From positions 1,674,001-1,738,000 of the forward strand of contig JAHRHY010000012.1 in assembly GCA_019671135.1 (NCBI GenBank): a stretch of 64,000 nt of DNA, in the 5' to 3' direction. Position numbers and translations under genes: made by a program. Shown here one piece after another: positions 1-12,922 of the stretch. The notes under the pieces were generated by a model. The model did no database searches. It was given only the letters and a program-made list of their open reading frames with translations, and had not been told where the DNA came from. The DNA comes from Linnemannia hyalina (Eukaryota; Mortierellomycota; Mortierellomycetes; Mortierellales; Mortierellaceae). Each line of letters opens with the position of its first letter. The first letter of the stretch is position 1.

Positions 1-2589
1 TGTCTCTTCTTTGCAGGAACAGCAGCATGAATGTCAATTTAGAGATGAATTGAAAAATGCTCAGTTTTTTTCGATTTTCTCCATGCCATGCATTGTTGCA
101 TGCTCATCATCATGAGCAAACATGGTTGTTCGAGATGCATTTATGTTCTCTAAATTGTTCATCTCCCCTTTCATCCGCTCATGGTTGTTTGTTGTTTTTT
201 GTTTGTGTGGTTGTGATATCTACCTGGGCGATTTTGTTTTGATAGGTAATTAGCATGCAAAATAATAGAGCCAACAGCAAGTGCTACTTTTTCACGGGGT
301 AGGGTAAAGGAACTACGCGCGCAGACCGCCTGTTTTTCCGTAGTCATGAACACGGACAGCACAACAGTAAACAACAGCATATTCATGCAGAACATGCAAG
401 ACAAAAAAAGCAAGCAGCGAAGAGGCGACAAACACGAGTGATGGACTATTGACCCATGCTAAATCCATGTCCCTCTTTCACCCATCTCCTTGCCATTCGT
501 GAACCAAAACAACAAAAACCAACAATGTCAACGATCGACCATATCGCATCGCAATTGTTCATTGCATCGCGTAGCCATAGCTCATTACCTGAGGATGACC
601 CGATTAAGTGTTTGTTTGGTGTTTCACAACTGGCCCCTTCGCCTCATTGTAATTGACATATTTGTGAATGGCTGTTGCCTTGTGGCGGCTGGTTCTGTGG
701 TTTTGTGCCGGATGTTACACTTTTGTGCGTGCACCTTATCTGCATGACAGCCCTAGCTTCCAGCCCACACCGTTTACTCATGTTCTTGTATATGAGGTCA
801 ACTTCTATCTCAACGACAGCCCTTTCGTTTACGCCCATGCCTTCTCGTTGATGTGCGTCACATATGCCTTCACACACAAACGTGCTGAACAGGTAATGTT
901 AACACAAACACACACATATTAACTATCCTCGTGGCTGTGCACGGATTTAGGATAGGGGGGAGAGAACACGCGGCTGTTACCACTATTCGTCATGTCTTAT
1001 CACTTGAAGGTCTTCGCCCTGATCTGATGGGTGGTTACCGCATTTGATATGTTTTCAGTTAAACCACGCAATTTTTTACCGGAGTTGCTGGGGTTCACAG
1101 GGGGACGAATCACAGCAAAAGAAAAACAGAAAACAAATGGTAGACTACACTGTTTGTATTGTAGCATGATCTAGGCGCTATTATCTGGCTTATTTCTCTC
1201 ACATACGCACACACAATCCCTCCATCTCCACTTGTGAAAGAAATGCATCCCTTAGAACAATGGGTTTCTGTTACTGCCGACGATATCCCTGACTCCCTCG
1301 CTACCTTTCATCCCTGAAAAAAATGAACTAGGACGGAGCTCGTTGGCACTCCTGTATTCGCGCAATCCCCTTTATCCACCACCACCCGAGCTATTCCTGG
1401 CAAAGCCTGGCTTTGTTTTCGTTTTACACTTTGTCCACGTTTTCTTTAGTTTAGCCAACAAACTCCACCAACCACTCATTTCAATTGTCCCTTATCCCCA
1501 TCTCTTTCTTTTCTGCCCTTCTTTCGCTTTAGTTTATTTTTTTGCCTCCGATATAAGGTGCATGGCTTTCTCCGCATGCTTTTTTTTTTGCCTTCTTTTT
1601 CTCAATCTTGTGCATCCCTGCATGCCTATCTCGCCTGTTGCCTTTCCCCCTCCCCTTTCTCTAACCTTTCTCTCTCTGTCTGTGCTTCTCTGTTGTCGTT
1701 TGTTGATATGTCCATCTCCTTGAGACTTTTATTTCTTTTCTGGCGTCGTCGCACAAAAGGTGGGGGGGAGGGGGAACAGGGAGACAAAGTGCGAAGTGGA
1801 CCACACAATGTGGATATGTACATGCATGAAAAGATTGATTTTGTGTAAGTGTGACTACCTGACTGGATACATACACCCACACCCCTTCTCTTCTCTTTTT
1901 TCTTTCCGAGTCGGGATCACTCCTTATTTTGTTTTCCTTGCGTCTTCTCATGTAGAATAAAGACGAAAAGATATTGTACTACCATGCCTACACGTACCAT
2001 TCACATCGCATGGTTCCTTTCCCTTTTTCTGCCTTCGCTTTCCTTCAAGAGAAAAGGCGAACAGGTACTGATGGTGAAGAAAAGGCTAGCTGCCTTTACT
2101 ATGAGTTACCAACTTCATTATCCTTAACAGCCCTGGCCAACCAAGGACCAGCTTATTGGTCAGCAATCATCTTTCAAACACACGTACTATGATACAATCT
2201 GGTTGTGAACGGGATCTCGCTGCACAATGGAGTCAGTCTTTCAGCCCAAAGCACGGCGATTTTTTGCACATTGTTCGATGAGCAAAACTGGATTAAGAGT
2301 TGGAGCCCATCGGGATCGGATAGATGGATGCGCCCCGACCTGGCTCCCGAAGGAATTTTTTTTTCCATTAAAGCAAAAAACACGGAGCAAGATATAAAAG
2401 CCAGGGCTCATTGTTCTTTTTTTCCCCACTTCTCTTCGTGTTCGCCTCTATTGTTGTGCTTCCTTTTATTCCTCATCTCACTCTCATCTTCGACTCCACT
2501 CTCCACCCGCGAAGAACCGTTTTTGTACCTTAATCTCATCTTCGTTGCACACTCTTCCCCCTCCTCACCTACAAAAAGCACGTCCAAAG
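1..2589. other. Intergenic region, no supported gene
   Basis: No open frame in this stretch shows a recognisable domain, a sensible composition or spliceable neighbours. It contains T-rich and CT-rich tracts and, at its right end, the promoter of the secreted-protein gene that starts at 2590. The left end may hold the far part of a gene outside the window, but nothing supports that. Confidence 0.6.
2393..2400 (+). promoter_or_regulatory. TATA box upstream of the secreted-protein gene
   Basis: TATAAAAG lies about 190 bp before the chosen ATG at 2590 and is followed by a CT-rich stretch, the usual arrangement of a strong fungal promoter. Confidence 0.5.
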
Positions 2590-3624
2590 ATGCTTCTGGT
2601 CTCTACCGTAGCACTCGCTACCTCCCTCCTCCTCACCTCCCAAAACCTCGCCCACGCCCAAGACGTAGGTTGCTCAGCAATCTACAACGACTTTGCCCTC
2701 TCTTCAAACCCTTCCTCCTCCTCCTCCTCCTCCTCCTACCGAAAATGTTACACTGACCTGGCTTACAACACCGCCCTCGTCCTCCAGGGCGCCAACCCCA
2801 ACTTCTCCGATATCCTCTCCCAGATCTGTTCCCGTCCGGCTTGTTCTCATTCTACACTCGTCTCTGCAAATTCGCAGTATTTGGCGGCCTGTGCGAGCTC
2901 TATTGATGTGGAGAACGCTAATGGGAATATGTTGCAGATAGGCAAGATTGCGTTGGAGTTGTACTTTGCGGAGCCAATTCGGGCGATCTATTGTACACTC
3001 GACCCGAATGCCCGCCCGCCACCAGCACCCCCAAAACCCCCCGGCGAGCCTGCAACAATCCCCTCCCCTCCACCGCCTTCCTACTGTCTAGAACAACCCG
3101 TTGTCGGTAGTTCAAACTCGAAATTCGCGACAAACTTAGCCATCTACCTCACATCGGGCACCATCCGCGCGGCGCAGGCGCCCTTCTTCGAGACCCTCGA
3201 CCAAACCGACACCTGTTCCCCCTGTTCCCAACGCATCATTAGTGCTTCAATCTCCTACCTCTCCGAGAACCTCATGCCCCGAATCGGACCCTTCTATACG
3301 CCTGAGTTTGTACAGTACTGGACAAAGCTCGTGGTTGCCTACAACGCCCTCTGCAAGACATCGTTGGTTCAGAGATGGCCAGAGGGGACCTTGAATGTGA
3401 CGGCGGCCATCGCCCTTGCGGTCGCTCCTCCCGTGATTTCTTCCTCGCAGTCTGCTCCCGAACCAGCGTCGCGTGCTAGCACTGTCGGTTCCTCTACCTC
3501 AAATCGTTCTTCTCACGGGAGCTCTGCCGCCTCGACATACTCTGTCTCACAAGGATGTATGGTTGTGAGTGTGGTTGTCACGGTCGGTGCCTCTGTTGCA
3601 AGTAGCCTCCTCCCATGGCTGTAA
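2590..3624 (+). CDS. Small secreted cysteine-containing protein, possibly GPI-anchored
   Basis: This is an intronless frame of 344 residues. The start at 2590 is chosen because it begins directly with a signal peptide (MLLVSTVALATSLLLTS, cleavage likely near AHAQD); the upstream ATG at 2545 would put a Pro/His-rich leader in front of it. The mature part starts with a Cys-containing region and a poly-Ser stretch, then a four-Cys segment around ICSRPACS and AACASS. A Pro-rich linker at about residues 138-158 follows, then a second Cys region (SYCLEQP, TCSPC, ALCKT). The end is a Ser/Thr-rich stalk with a short hydrophobic tail (VVSVVVTVGASVASS), as in GPI-anchored wall proteins. The two halves look like a duplicated four-Cys domain. 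I recognise no named family. Secretion is well supported; the GPI anchor and any wall role are inference. Confidence 0.8.
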   Translation: MLLVSTVALATSLLLTSQNLAHAQDVGCSAIYNDFALSSNPSSSSSSSSYRKCYTDLAYNTALVLQGANPNFSDILSQICSRPACSHSTLVSANSQYLAACASSIDVENANGNMLQIGKIALELYFAEPIRAIYCTLDPNARPPPAPPKPPGEPATIPSPPPPSYCLEQPVVGSSNSKFATNLAIYLTSGTIRAAQAPFFETLDQTDTCSPCSQRIISASISYLSENLMPRIGPFYTPEFVQYWTKLVVAYNALCKTSLVQRWPEGTLNVTAAIALAVAPPVISSSQSAPEPASRASTVGSSTSNRSSHGSSAASTYSVSQGCMVVSVVVTVGASVASSLLPWL

Positions 3625-4692
3625 AAAACCTGCACGTGCGCCCCATCTCTCTTTTTTTTCACAGCTACACATGCACATACAACAGCTACTTGCATTTTGT
3701 GTTTCTGATTGGACCGGCAAACAAGTAAACACAGCAACAGACAACACGGACAGCCAATACCCAGGGATACATAGAAATAACGGAGTTCCGGCACGGACAC
3801 ACGGATACACGGACGGACCGTGCATTTCCTTATTATTTATTTCGACACACACATACCTCTTCCTTTCTTCTTACTTCTCTGCATGCTGCGCTTTTGCTTT
3901 GTTTGTTTGTCTTGTCACGATCGAGAAACATACCGCTACCATTTTTTTACTGCCATCTTACACACTCATACAGAACAAAAATAATAAACATGCATAAACA
4001 CCATACATAACATACCTCTTCACACGACTCCATGTCGTATGTAATGGACGCAACTACTGCGCGCAAAAAAAAAGGAAAGACAAAAAGTACATAGTAGGGG
4101 ATATGGAGATGCATCTCGTTATGCGTTGGATGATTGGGAGTTTCAACCTTCGCCACACGTTCCTCCATCTCTCTTCTCTCGTTCTCTCACTTTCTCTAGT
4201 TCCTTCTCTATTTCTCTCTCCCCTTCAACCACCTGTTATTGCTTTTCTCGCTCAGGGATACATTGAAAGGGGGTGAGCCGAGTGTATGTGCATAATGCAG
4301 CAAATTGAGAGTTCAAGGAGGTTCAATTTTTTTTTCTTTCGCTATGCAATGCAGCATTTCTCGTCCTGTTAATTAATTCTCCATCACACAACAACCCCCT
4401 TAACGCTTTAGACCCATCTTAAGACCACGGTCCTTTCTCGTTATCGTACTCGCGACCACATCCAACGACCTCACACCACCGAACTACCAACCACCCACCC
4501 GCCAGTACAATAGTACTTGCAAGGGGCATGCTAGGTAGTTGTCTTTTTGAAAATAATTTATTCACAAGTGGGGAGGGAGAGGGAGGGAGGCTCAAGAACG
4601 TTTTTGGGATGATGGCTTTTTTTTTTCTACAACAAAACGAAAAGGGACAGAAGCAAAAGAAATGAATGGGGTGTGGAGCGATGATGACCCTC
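3625..4692. other. Intergenic region between convergent genes
   Basis: This holds the 3' sides of the secreted-protein gene (+) and the coiled-coil gene (-). T-rich, CT-rich and A-rich tracts are present. No gene or RNA is visible. Confidence 0.6.
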
Positions 4693-7028
4693 TTAATCGT
4701 TCTTCTTGGAAGACGATGGGGCGAACGTCGTAGTGGTGGTGGTGGTGGTGGTGGAAGGGGTATCTCTATGGGATTCATTTCCCGCATGGATCCTGCTGGT
4801 ATTTTCAAAATCAACACTCTTCATATTCATATCGTCCTGAACGGCAGCCTGGCCACGGACATCAGCCTCCAGACTGGCCATCAGGTCCTTATCTTCCATA
4901 TCCCATCCCTGTCCTTCCTCCTCCTCATCCCGGATCGACAACTGTTGGATCGTCTTGCTGCTGCTGCTCACATCCTCATCCGCCTGCTGCTTCTCCGTAG
5001 TAATTTTCTCGACACCCTTGGCAACCTTACGACTGCTCGATCGACGCACAAGACTACCAGACCGGTTCAATCCACCCTCACTCCCACTCCCACTTTGCCC
5101 CTTCTCAAGCAACCTCCGCTCCTTTTCTTGCTTGAGTTTCAGTCTCTCCTTCCGTCGCTGCTCTTTGGCCTGTTGTAGCTGGATCAGTTGCTGTTGCTGT
5201 TCTGCCGTCAGGGGTTCCTCGTCTTCCTCGTCCAGTAACCGCAATCGCTGGTGGTGGTAATAAATGTCGTCGTGGCTTGGCAATGGCAATACGTCCGCTG
5301 CTGTCTGTGCCAATCCCGACATCATATCCATCGTCCTTTGCCTTGAATGTTGGAATCTTTTTTTTTGTAGGTTGTAAACAAAAAAAAATTAATCAGGTTA
5401 AGTGTCCATTGCACAATGATTTTCAACCCCATGATGACAGGTAAACAAATGGGACAAAAAGAGACAGAAAGTTTACCTGTCGGATTCGGTGACATCGGTG
5501 ACGACGGTACGGATTCCACCAAGAAGAGACCCAAATCCTTTGAAGAGGGCCCGACCAGTGTTGACAAGGACCTCTTCAGCCTCGGGTGGAATAAAGAGTC
5601 CACTTGACTCCCGCTTCAACTTCCTGGCATCCCGCTGCTGCTGGTCCCGTTGGTTGTACTCTGGGTGACCAGTGCTGCTACTGAAGCTGCTCTGGCTCGA
5701 ATGACCCGCCTCAAACGCCAGGGGCGCATCGCCTGCATTTGATTGGGAGGAGGAGCAGGTCGAGAGGGACGAGAATGAGGCCCGATCGCCCCGCTTTGCC
5801 AACAGCGCAGAGCTCAAATTTGTGCCACCCAGTCCGTTGGGTGACACAGGACTGTTGAGACCGTTGAGGGAGGAGAGGTAGGTGGGCAGAGGGCTGGTGG
5901 GTCGGCTATGTCCAGATGGTGATGTGAATCCTGCTCCAGACGTCGAAGACTCTCCTCCTCGACCCGCCACACTGCTCGTACTGCTGCGACCGCTGACTAG
6001 TCCATTGGTGGCCGACTGTGATGACAGCTGTGGCGACTGAATCGGTTGCTGTTGCTGGTGTTGTTGGCTGTGGAGGGTGTTGATATGATGCAAGCTAATC
6101 CCACCGCTGACGCCGCTAATACCACTGACACTCCCAACAACCGATCCCCAGATACCAGCCCCCGTAGTCGAAAGACGATGCGAAACCGATTGGGAGGAAT
6201 GGCCATAATGGTTCTTCTCCTGTTCCTGAATCGAGGCGCTAGCTTCGGCTTGCTGTCTTGTCCGCTCCTCCATCATCATCTGAGACCACCGTTCCTTGAG
6301 CTGTGTCAACTCTGTTAGGTTGGTCTCAAGGTCCTCGCGTAATAGGGCGATCCTGGCCTCCTTTTGTGCAATGACCGAGAGAAGACTGTCGCTGGTCGGT
6401 TGAGGGGGGAATTCGCTGTCGGTCGGTGAGGCGACCATGGCCAGGTTGCTGCTGAGAGTTTGAATATTCCTGTTCTCGATCAATGCGAACGACTATTTGG
6501 ATTTCAATTGGTTCACATGGACGGAAATCGAAGGTTGAACGGGAAGGGAAGAAAAAATAGAGCGCATATGAGTTTTGGGAGCCAAAAAAAAAGTTCAACA
6601 GCACAACAACAATCGAGATAACGCAAACCAAACATGGTATTTAGAGCATGTGGGACGAAAAGGACAAAAACGAAAAACGAGAAGAATGACCACAGGATGG
6701 TAGGCCTTATTCTTCCCGTTCAGACTGGAGAAGGCCAAGAAAAAAAAAACGTACCCGACTCTGTCGCTTTTGCCGAATGGAGGCACTCTTCTCGCGTTCA
6801 CGGTCGCTGCCGCTCATACCCATAGTACCAGATCCAAAAGACGAGATGGAAGTGGGGGTTCCAGGGATCTGCTCCTCTCCAGCTTCGGACAGCTCTTCGC
6901 CCATATCGTCCTGCCGCTGCTGTTGCTGATGTAGCCGAAGTTGGAAGTCCTGGGAGGTACTTTGACGATGGAGCATGACATGCTTCTGGGGACGGTGGGT
7001 TGATGAAGGTGAAGGAGGCACACAATCT

Positions 7029-7063
<35 letters not shown>

Positions 7064-7789
7064 CAGCTGTTGTTGCTGTTTACTGCCAGTCTTCTTGGAC
7101 AAGGATGAGTTGCGACTGAGACTGAGACTGAGTGAGAGGGAGGAAGGACGGACGAGTCCGCCGTTGCTGGCAGGGCCGGTAGGTGGCGACGAGAAGCCGG
7201 CCAAAGCAGCAGCAGTCGAATCGATCCTCCTGCTGTTGCCGTTGCTGGTGTTGCTGGTGGTGCTGTTGGTCCGTTGAAGACTCGGTGCACGACTGAGAGA
7301 AGTGCGTTTCGAGGAAGGGGTTGCTGGTGGCGAGACAGGCGAAGTTGCCAAGTCGGAAGTGTTGTTGTTGGTGTTGGTGTTGGTGTTGTCGTTGATGTCG
7401 CCCAGATCGATAAGTTGCTGCGGTGTGCTAGTATTGTCAGGGTCCATGTCTAGTATGGCAGAGGACGACGATTCTGTTGCTGCAGGAGACGCCAAGGCTG
7501 ACGAGGAAGACGGAGAAGAGGAAGGGGTTGTGGGGATCGGGAAGGGGATAGTCTTGCGATGTTCAGTCGCGTAGGAATGGCTCTTGGTGCCAATGGTATA
7601 GGCTGGTCGGGCAGAGAAGGTCTCGGGTAAGGTGGAAGAGGGTAACAGGGGAGGTGTAGCTGCTTGTTCGTTGAGAGAGAAAGAGTGGTGGCGAGAGGAA
7701 GGAGAGTCTGGCTCGGGCGAGAGTGGCTCTGAGTGGTATCGCAGGGCCGTCTTGTTTGTGTCGGTTAAGCTGACTTCTTCCTGCCACAT
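4693..7789 (-). CDS. Low-complexity coiled-coil protein, possibly DUF4048-like
   Basis: Three exons join in phase: complement(4693..5341, 5477..6492, 6755..7789), 899 residues. Donors are GTACGT and GTAAAC; acceptors are AAATAG and TTCAAG. Exon 1 is Ser/Thr/Pro-rich with a poly-Gln tract. Exon 2 opens with a coiled coil (about residues 376-430, around AQKEARIALLREDLE and ELTQLKERW), continues through a Ser/Gly/Gln-rich region, and ends with a short conserved-looking segment (ALFKGFGSLLGGI). Exon 3 has a charged Gln/Lys/Glu helix (about 718-762) and a Ser/Thr tail. The early coil followed by a C-terminal block resembles the fungal DUF4048 proteins, whose function is unknown. That match is from memory of the pattern and is weak. 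No catalytic motif or membrane segment is visible, so a scaffold or adaptor role is only a guess. Confidence 0.75.
7029..7080. repeat. CTG/TTG trinucleotide repeat coding poly-Gln
   Basis: A run of TTGCTG units on the plus strand encodes a poly-Gln tract in exon 1 of the coiled-coil gene on the minus strand. Length variation between strains is likely. Confidence 0.85.
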
Positions 7790-9609
7790 GGTCTACTTTC
7801 GGTCTCGATTCGATGATGAGCTGGTGTTGCTTGCTTGCTTGAAGATGATGACCTCCTTTAGTTGTTAGTGGTTGTTATAAGGGAAAGGAGCAAGGACAAA
7901 GTCGAAAAAGCGATTGATTGAGAAGAGTGAAGGGATGGTGGCAAACAGGAATGGGGGAGGGGGAGAAGAAGAAGGAAAGGACTGATGACAAAAGGGAAGA
8001 AGAGAGGGGAAGGGAAGAAGGGAAGGGGAAGGAAAGCGGAAGGGGTGTATGTCTGGACACAGACGAGGGGATAGAACGGGGCGGAAGAAGACCAGCAGGA
8101 AAAGTGCTCACACTTCTTGTCACTGTCCTCCTCTTCTCACTCTTTCCTCATCCACATGGGAGGTTGATGGATGCAATGTGTAAACAAACACATTATTTTG
8201 TCCTCCCATGGCATTGGACACACTGGCATCTAATATACGACTTGCACTGTACACGTATTTATTCCATTCCATACCCTTCCCTTCCCCTATCAATTGCCTC
8301 TCCTTTCCTTAACTGCTTCTACTCTCCCTTACCAATTTTTGTTCGTTCCTTCCTACGGCGACCGTTTTATATCTTTGATCAGTGAGTGAGACAGGCAAAG
8401 ATATCGGGGATGATGCCTGGGATCATATCATCAGTGATGGTGGATGGGTGATCAACCCTCCGTTTGACCATCAAATTTTGTTAAGGGTGAACGGCAAGGT
8501 GAGCATTGGATCTGCACCTATCTCTCCTCTATCTTTGACACACACCCATTTACACACAACCACTCCATATTACAACGAGACACCCCTTGCATACACACAA
8601 ACACACGAAACAACGACAACAATAACAACGGAATCTGTGGCAAGACACGCAAGAAGAAGAAGCAGTAATGATCACAAACGAAGAAGATTATATCTCTCTC
8701 TCTTTCTCTCTTTCTCTCTTTCTCTTGTCGGCAGGGTGAATAAGCGAGCAAGGTCCCTTTTTTTGAAGTACAGTACCTGACTCTTCGCCCACTTTTTCTC
8801 ACTCTCTCTCTCTGTCTCAGTGTACGTAGGTATCTCTCTCCACATCCACGATGTGGCTTTCAGTACGTTGTGTATATGCTCACCTCAATGCTCAGGTCAG
8901 CTCACATATACATACGCATCATGGGTTGGCCAGGGTCACCCTCTGACCTGACCAGGGGACTTTGAATTGTGTCCATCGCAGTACAGTACGGCCATGGTTC
9001 AAATAAGCGAAAAGGTAAAAAAAAAAAAAAGTAATTTGAGCATTGGAAAAAAGGAATAAAAAAAATAAAAAAAAGCGCTAAAAGTTATCTTCTGCTCTTA
9101 TATTTCCCTTCTTCCTCTTTTGCTTCTTTGCCCTTTTGTTTCTTATCCAATGGTTCTTCTTCCTTGGATGGTCGCTTGATTGTCTGGGCACTTTTTTTTG
9201 TATTCCTCATTCCTGGATGCATATCTTATATTATCCAAGGAATAGCAACGTCCAATGGTATCTTCAATCAAAGGTGTTGATGGCGAGAACAAGTACTTGC
9301 TTGTTCGTGGGAAGAACATAGACGGAGCAATGTCCGTGAACTGTCATAACCATGGACATACACGCCATGTCAGTTAAAAACACCTCACAACCAGCTCATT
9401 GTCTTCAATGGCCATTCGCGGCATTCCATGGGCATTCAAGAAGCGGACGAATTATAATGAAAAAAATATATTAAGATGAGATACTTTAATGGGAAGGAAA
9501 AAGCAAGAAACGAGTAACGATATGGTAGAAAGAAACAAATGGAAGAGAATGCTAAGCGAAAAAGATATGTACAATGTGGGCGTGAAAGGAAAAATATCGT
9601 AATTATTTT
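7790..9609. other. Intergenic region
   Basis: This carries the 5' side of the coiled-coil gene, a purine-rich tract near 7920-8060 (pyrimidine-rich in its transcript), and the 3' side of the bHLH gene. A frame at 8382-8780 reads mainly through short repeats and is not believed. No RNA gene was seen. Confidence 0.6.
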
Positions 9610-12600
9610 TTATCGGGGGGCGAGGGGAGGGAGCATGGGAAGGCCTTCGATAGGGTGTGCATGAGGGTGTGCGTTAGAAAAAGGGTGCGAGTGACCGTGA
9701 GGGTGTTGTGAGTGAGAGGAAGGTTGATGAGGATGAGGTTGATGAGGGTGAGGGTGGGAATGGGATTGAGGGTGATGGTGAGAATATCCTTGTGTTCCAT
9801 AGGAGTGTTGACCTTGACCAGCTTGACTTTGAGGAGGATAATGCATACCACTTCCACCAGGACTATTGCCCTTGGAAAAGTGAGAGTCGTGGGCCATGAC
9901 AGGGGCTGGCAGACTCATAGGAGTGGGCAAAGGGAGGGATGACGATCCCACTCCCTGGGGTGCTTGGATTGGAGAACCCATTGGACTTGAGGGGTTGGTG
10001 ACCGTCCCAATCGAGGGCAACTGCAAACCATTACCCCCTTGCTGTTGCTGCTGCAAGGAAGAGGGGTGGTGGTGGTGATGATGATGGTGATGATGGTGGT
10101 GCTGTTGCAAAGTCGACGAGGAAGACGATGCTCCTGGGAAAGGCGATGCATAGGGCGAGGTGGCAGCGGAAGATGTGGCCGAGGAGGGCGTCGAGGAAAT
10201 CGACGAGTGGCTCGAGTGCGTCGTCTGACCGGAATACTTCCGTCTAATTTCGGATCCAGGTCCCGAAGACGTCGCACCACCACCGCCAAACATTGCCACC
10301 CCAGATCCACTCACAACCCCAGTCATGGAGTTCAATGAGGACGTTGATGCTGAAGATGTGGCTGCTCCTCCACTGTTGTTCTTCTGGTGACTATGGCGGG
10401 ACGAAGACGATGCAGAGGACGTCGATCCACGGCCATTCGAGCCACCAGCAGCTGCGGCGGCAGCGGCCGCGGCCGCAGCGGCAGCGGCAGCAGATACGGC
10501 AGCAGAATGTTGATGGCTGGCAGGGACAGTAGGAAGGGCATTGGCAAGAGCATTCGAGTTGGCCGACATGGGTGCCAGAGGAGGCGACGAGCAAGGACTT
10601 GAGAGGGGCGAGGGGCCAACCCTGATAGCATCCGAGTGAGTGTGGTGGGGCTTAAGCCCGTTAGGGCTAGGGTGCTGCATGAGACGAGGGCGAGGGCTTG
10701 ACGAAGGGGACACCTTGGAGGGAGCCTTGGAGAGGATGGGATGGAGGTGGCCACTGGTTGACATGGAGCGCTTGACACTGTGACCAATCATCTCGCGCGA
10801 AGAAGCAGAAAACATCTCAGGATGGCTAAAGGAATGGTTAGGAGGACTATTGGCTGCTGACCCAGGTGCAGATCCGGAAGTCTGTGCCGAAGCTGAGCTC
10901 CCAAACTGTGGGCCACTCAATCCTGGAATGGTGCCTTGTCCTGGGCCAGGGATGATTGGAGGAGTGGAGATGTTCATTCCAGTTGAATTGCTTCTTGTCA
11001 TGGTGTGCTGGAGGGGGTCACCAGCGGGCACAGATGAAGAAGGAAGATGGGAGCTGGTAGGACCTCCAGGGCCAGGAACAGGGGCCTGTCCTGGTACGTG
11101 TGCTTGCTGCGGGGGATTGGGATGTCCTTGGCGGCGCATCTGAGATCCTTGGTAGAAGAAGCGGAGGGCGGCATTCTCAGATCGGAGTGAGTGGTTCTCT
11201 GTGTGCAACGACTATTTGGTCGATCCAAGAAACGAGATATGGATAGAAGGAACGTCGATGGTTAGACAAGGCATACAAGACACAAACAAGGACCCAAAAG
11301 AGCATTTAAACATTGACACACAAAAAAGATATGATGTAGCTATGCCACAGCACAACGCGCACAAAAAATAAAAAAAGAGAGGGTTGGACAAACCGAAAAA
11401 AATAATTATCCACATGCACGCGCACAAAAAAAATAATGCTTAAAACCAAAAGAATACAAGAAACAAGAATCCGGGATGGAGAGCCGTAATTTTCGTTTGT
11501 TCTTTTTCATTCCTTCGGAAAACGTACCCGAAGATGGTCCAATGCAAGTCGAAGAATCGTTCCCTTGTTCAGTTTGGCAGTCGACGAGCAATTGGGGAGG
11601 ATTTCGGCAATCTGAAGAATCGTCGAGTTCAGTGTATCCCGACGGCGACGCTCGACATGGTTGTGGTTCTCTCGTCGACGACGGATCATTTCGAGCGCCG
11701 TCCGGCTGTCAAGACTGTTGCGGTTCATGATGTTGACACCGTTGATCTTGTAAGCTGACTGACGAGTTTTGCCGGGCGTCCCTGAAGAATTGGGCGCAGA
11801 GGTCATGGTTGAGTCCTTGGAGCTCATGTCCGAAGAACGATTGATATTCAGGGGCTGAGGACTGGTGGGTCTGGAAGGCAAGAGAGGACGGAGGGCAGGA
11901 CGCGGCTTGATGGCAGCAAGTGGCGTTGAGGCTGTTGTCGAGGAAGGTGCAGCCTTGGTGTGAGTTGAAGGGGAGGAGGCAGGGGTTGCTGTGGAGGATG
12001 AATTGGAAGAGGCAGCGGCCGAAGATGCAGGGGTGGGATTAGCAGTAGAGAGTACTGAAGAAGAAGGAGAAGAAGAAGAAAGGGCAAGAGAAGAATGAAG
12101 GGCTTGAGAGAGCTGGCGATGATCTGGGTGTTGTTGGCGATATTGCTGATTGGAGAGTGCTGTCGATGGCAAGGGATGGTGAGGTGGTACAAAGGAAGGA
12201 GGGCGCAATTGAGGGTTTGTATGGGGATGAGAATGAGGGTGAGGATGTGTTGAAGAAGGATAAGGATGAGAGTTGGAAAGTGAGCGCTGGCCAAAGAGTG
12301 AAGAAGGAGTAGAAGAAGAAGAGGGAAAAGGAGAAGAAGAAACAGAAGAAGAGGGCTCGGCCATGTCCTGATCGGCGTTGTTGGTATGGTGGCGGTGGTG
12401 GTGAAACTGGTCGACCATCTTGACAGGAGCGCTGTCCATATCGACGTCCTCGGTCTCGTCACAGGAGTTGTAGGCGGAATTGTATGCCGAATTGTAGGCG
12501 GTATGGTAATTGCTCTGATATCCTGCGGGATCGTCGTCTTCGTCGTCGTCGAGGTCGTCTTCGTCGTCGTCATCTTCGTCCTCCATCAATTGGTGGTGGC

Positions 12601-12922
12601 CGCGATAGGAGGGATGCTGCTGTTGTTGCTGTTGTTGGTGGTATTGGTCGGAGAGATGCGACTGCGGATGGAGATGATAAGGGAATGACTCTGAGGAAGG
12701 TTCCGACTTGACAGCCATCTCACGATGTTGTTGTTGATTCGGGGTTGGCATATTGATGTGGTCGTTGCTGTTGTTATTTGTTGAAGAGGCGATGGAGGAG
12801 GGCATGGCAGGTGCTGCTGCAGAAGGGGGAGTGGAGGAGGAGAATTGGGCGGAGAGTTGTTTTTTCTGACGTACTGCCAAGATTGGAGGTGAGGAGGAAG
12901 GGTGGAGCACGGTGCTTGGCAT
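9610..12922 (-). CDS. bHLH-zipper transcription factor
   Basis: Two exons join in phase: complement(9610..11211, 11528..12922), 998 residues. The donor is GTACGT and the acceptor AAATAG. The N-terminal part is Ser/His/Gln-rich with an acidic stretch of Asp/Glu. The basic region with NHVERRRRD starts near residue 418; helix 1 (LNSTILQIAEILPN), a loop and helix 2 (KGTILRLALDHLR) end at the intron. Exon 2 opens with a short zipper-like continuation (SLHTENHSLRSENAALRFF). His, Glu and Arg in the basic region sit as in class B factors that bind CACGTG E-boxes, so the protein should be a nuclear DNA-binding dimer. Without splicing the frame stops a few codons after helix 2, so the intron is needed for the zipper. 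The rest of exon 2 is Ser/Pro/Gly-rich with poly-Ala and poly-His tracts. Target genes cannot be told from sequence. Confidence 0.85.
10066..10100. repeat. Trinucleotide repeat coding poly-His
   Basis: GGTGGT/GATGAT units encode a run of 13 His in the C-terminal part of the bHLH protein. A GC-rich repeat near 10450-10492 encodes poly-Ala in the same exon. Confidence 0.8.

Noticed and set aside
8382..8780. Open frame of 132 residues
   Set aside because: It reads through repeats of CAC/ACA and TCTC with no domain; probably chance.
10039..12711. Plus-strand and other minus-strand frames over the bHLH gene
   Set aside because: They are frame shadows of trinucleotide-repeat coding sequence.
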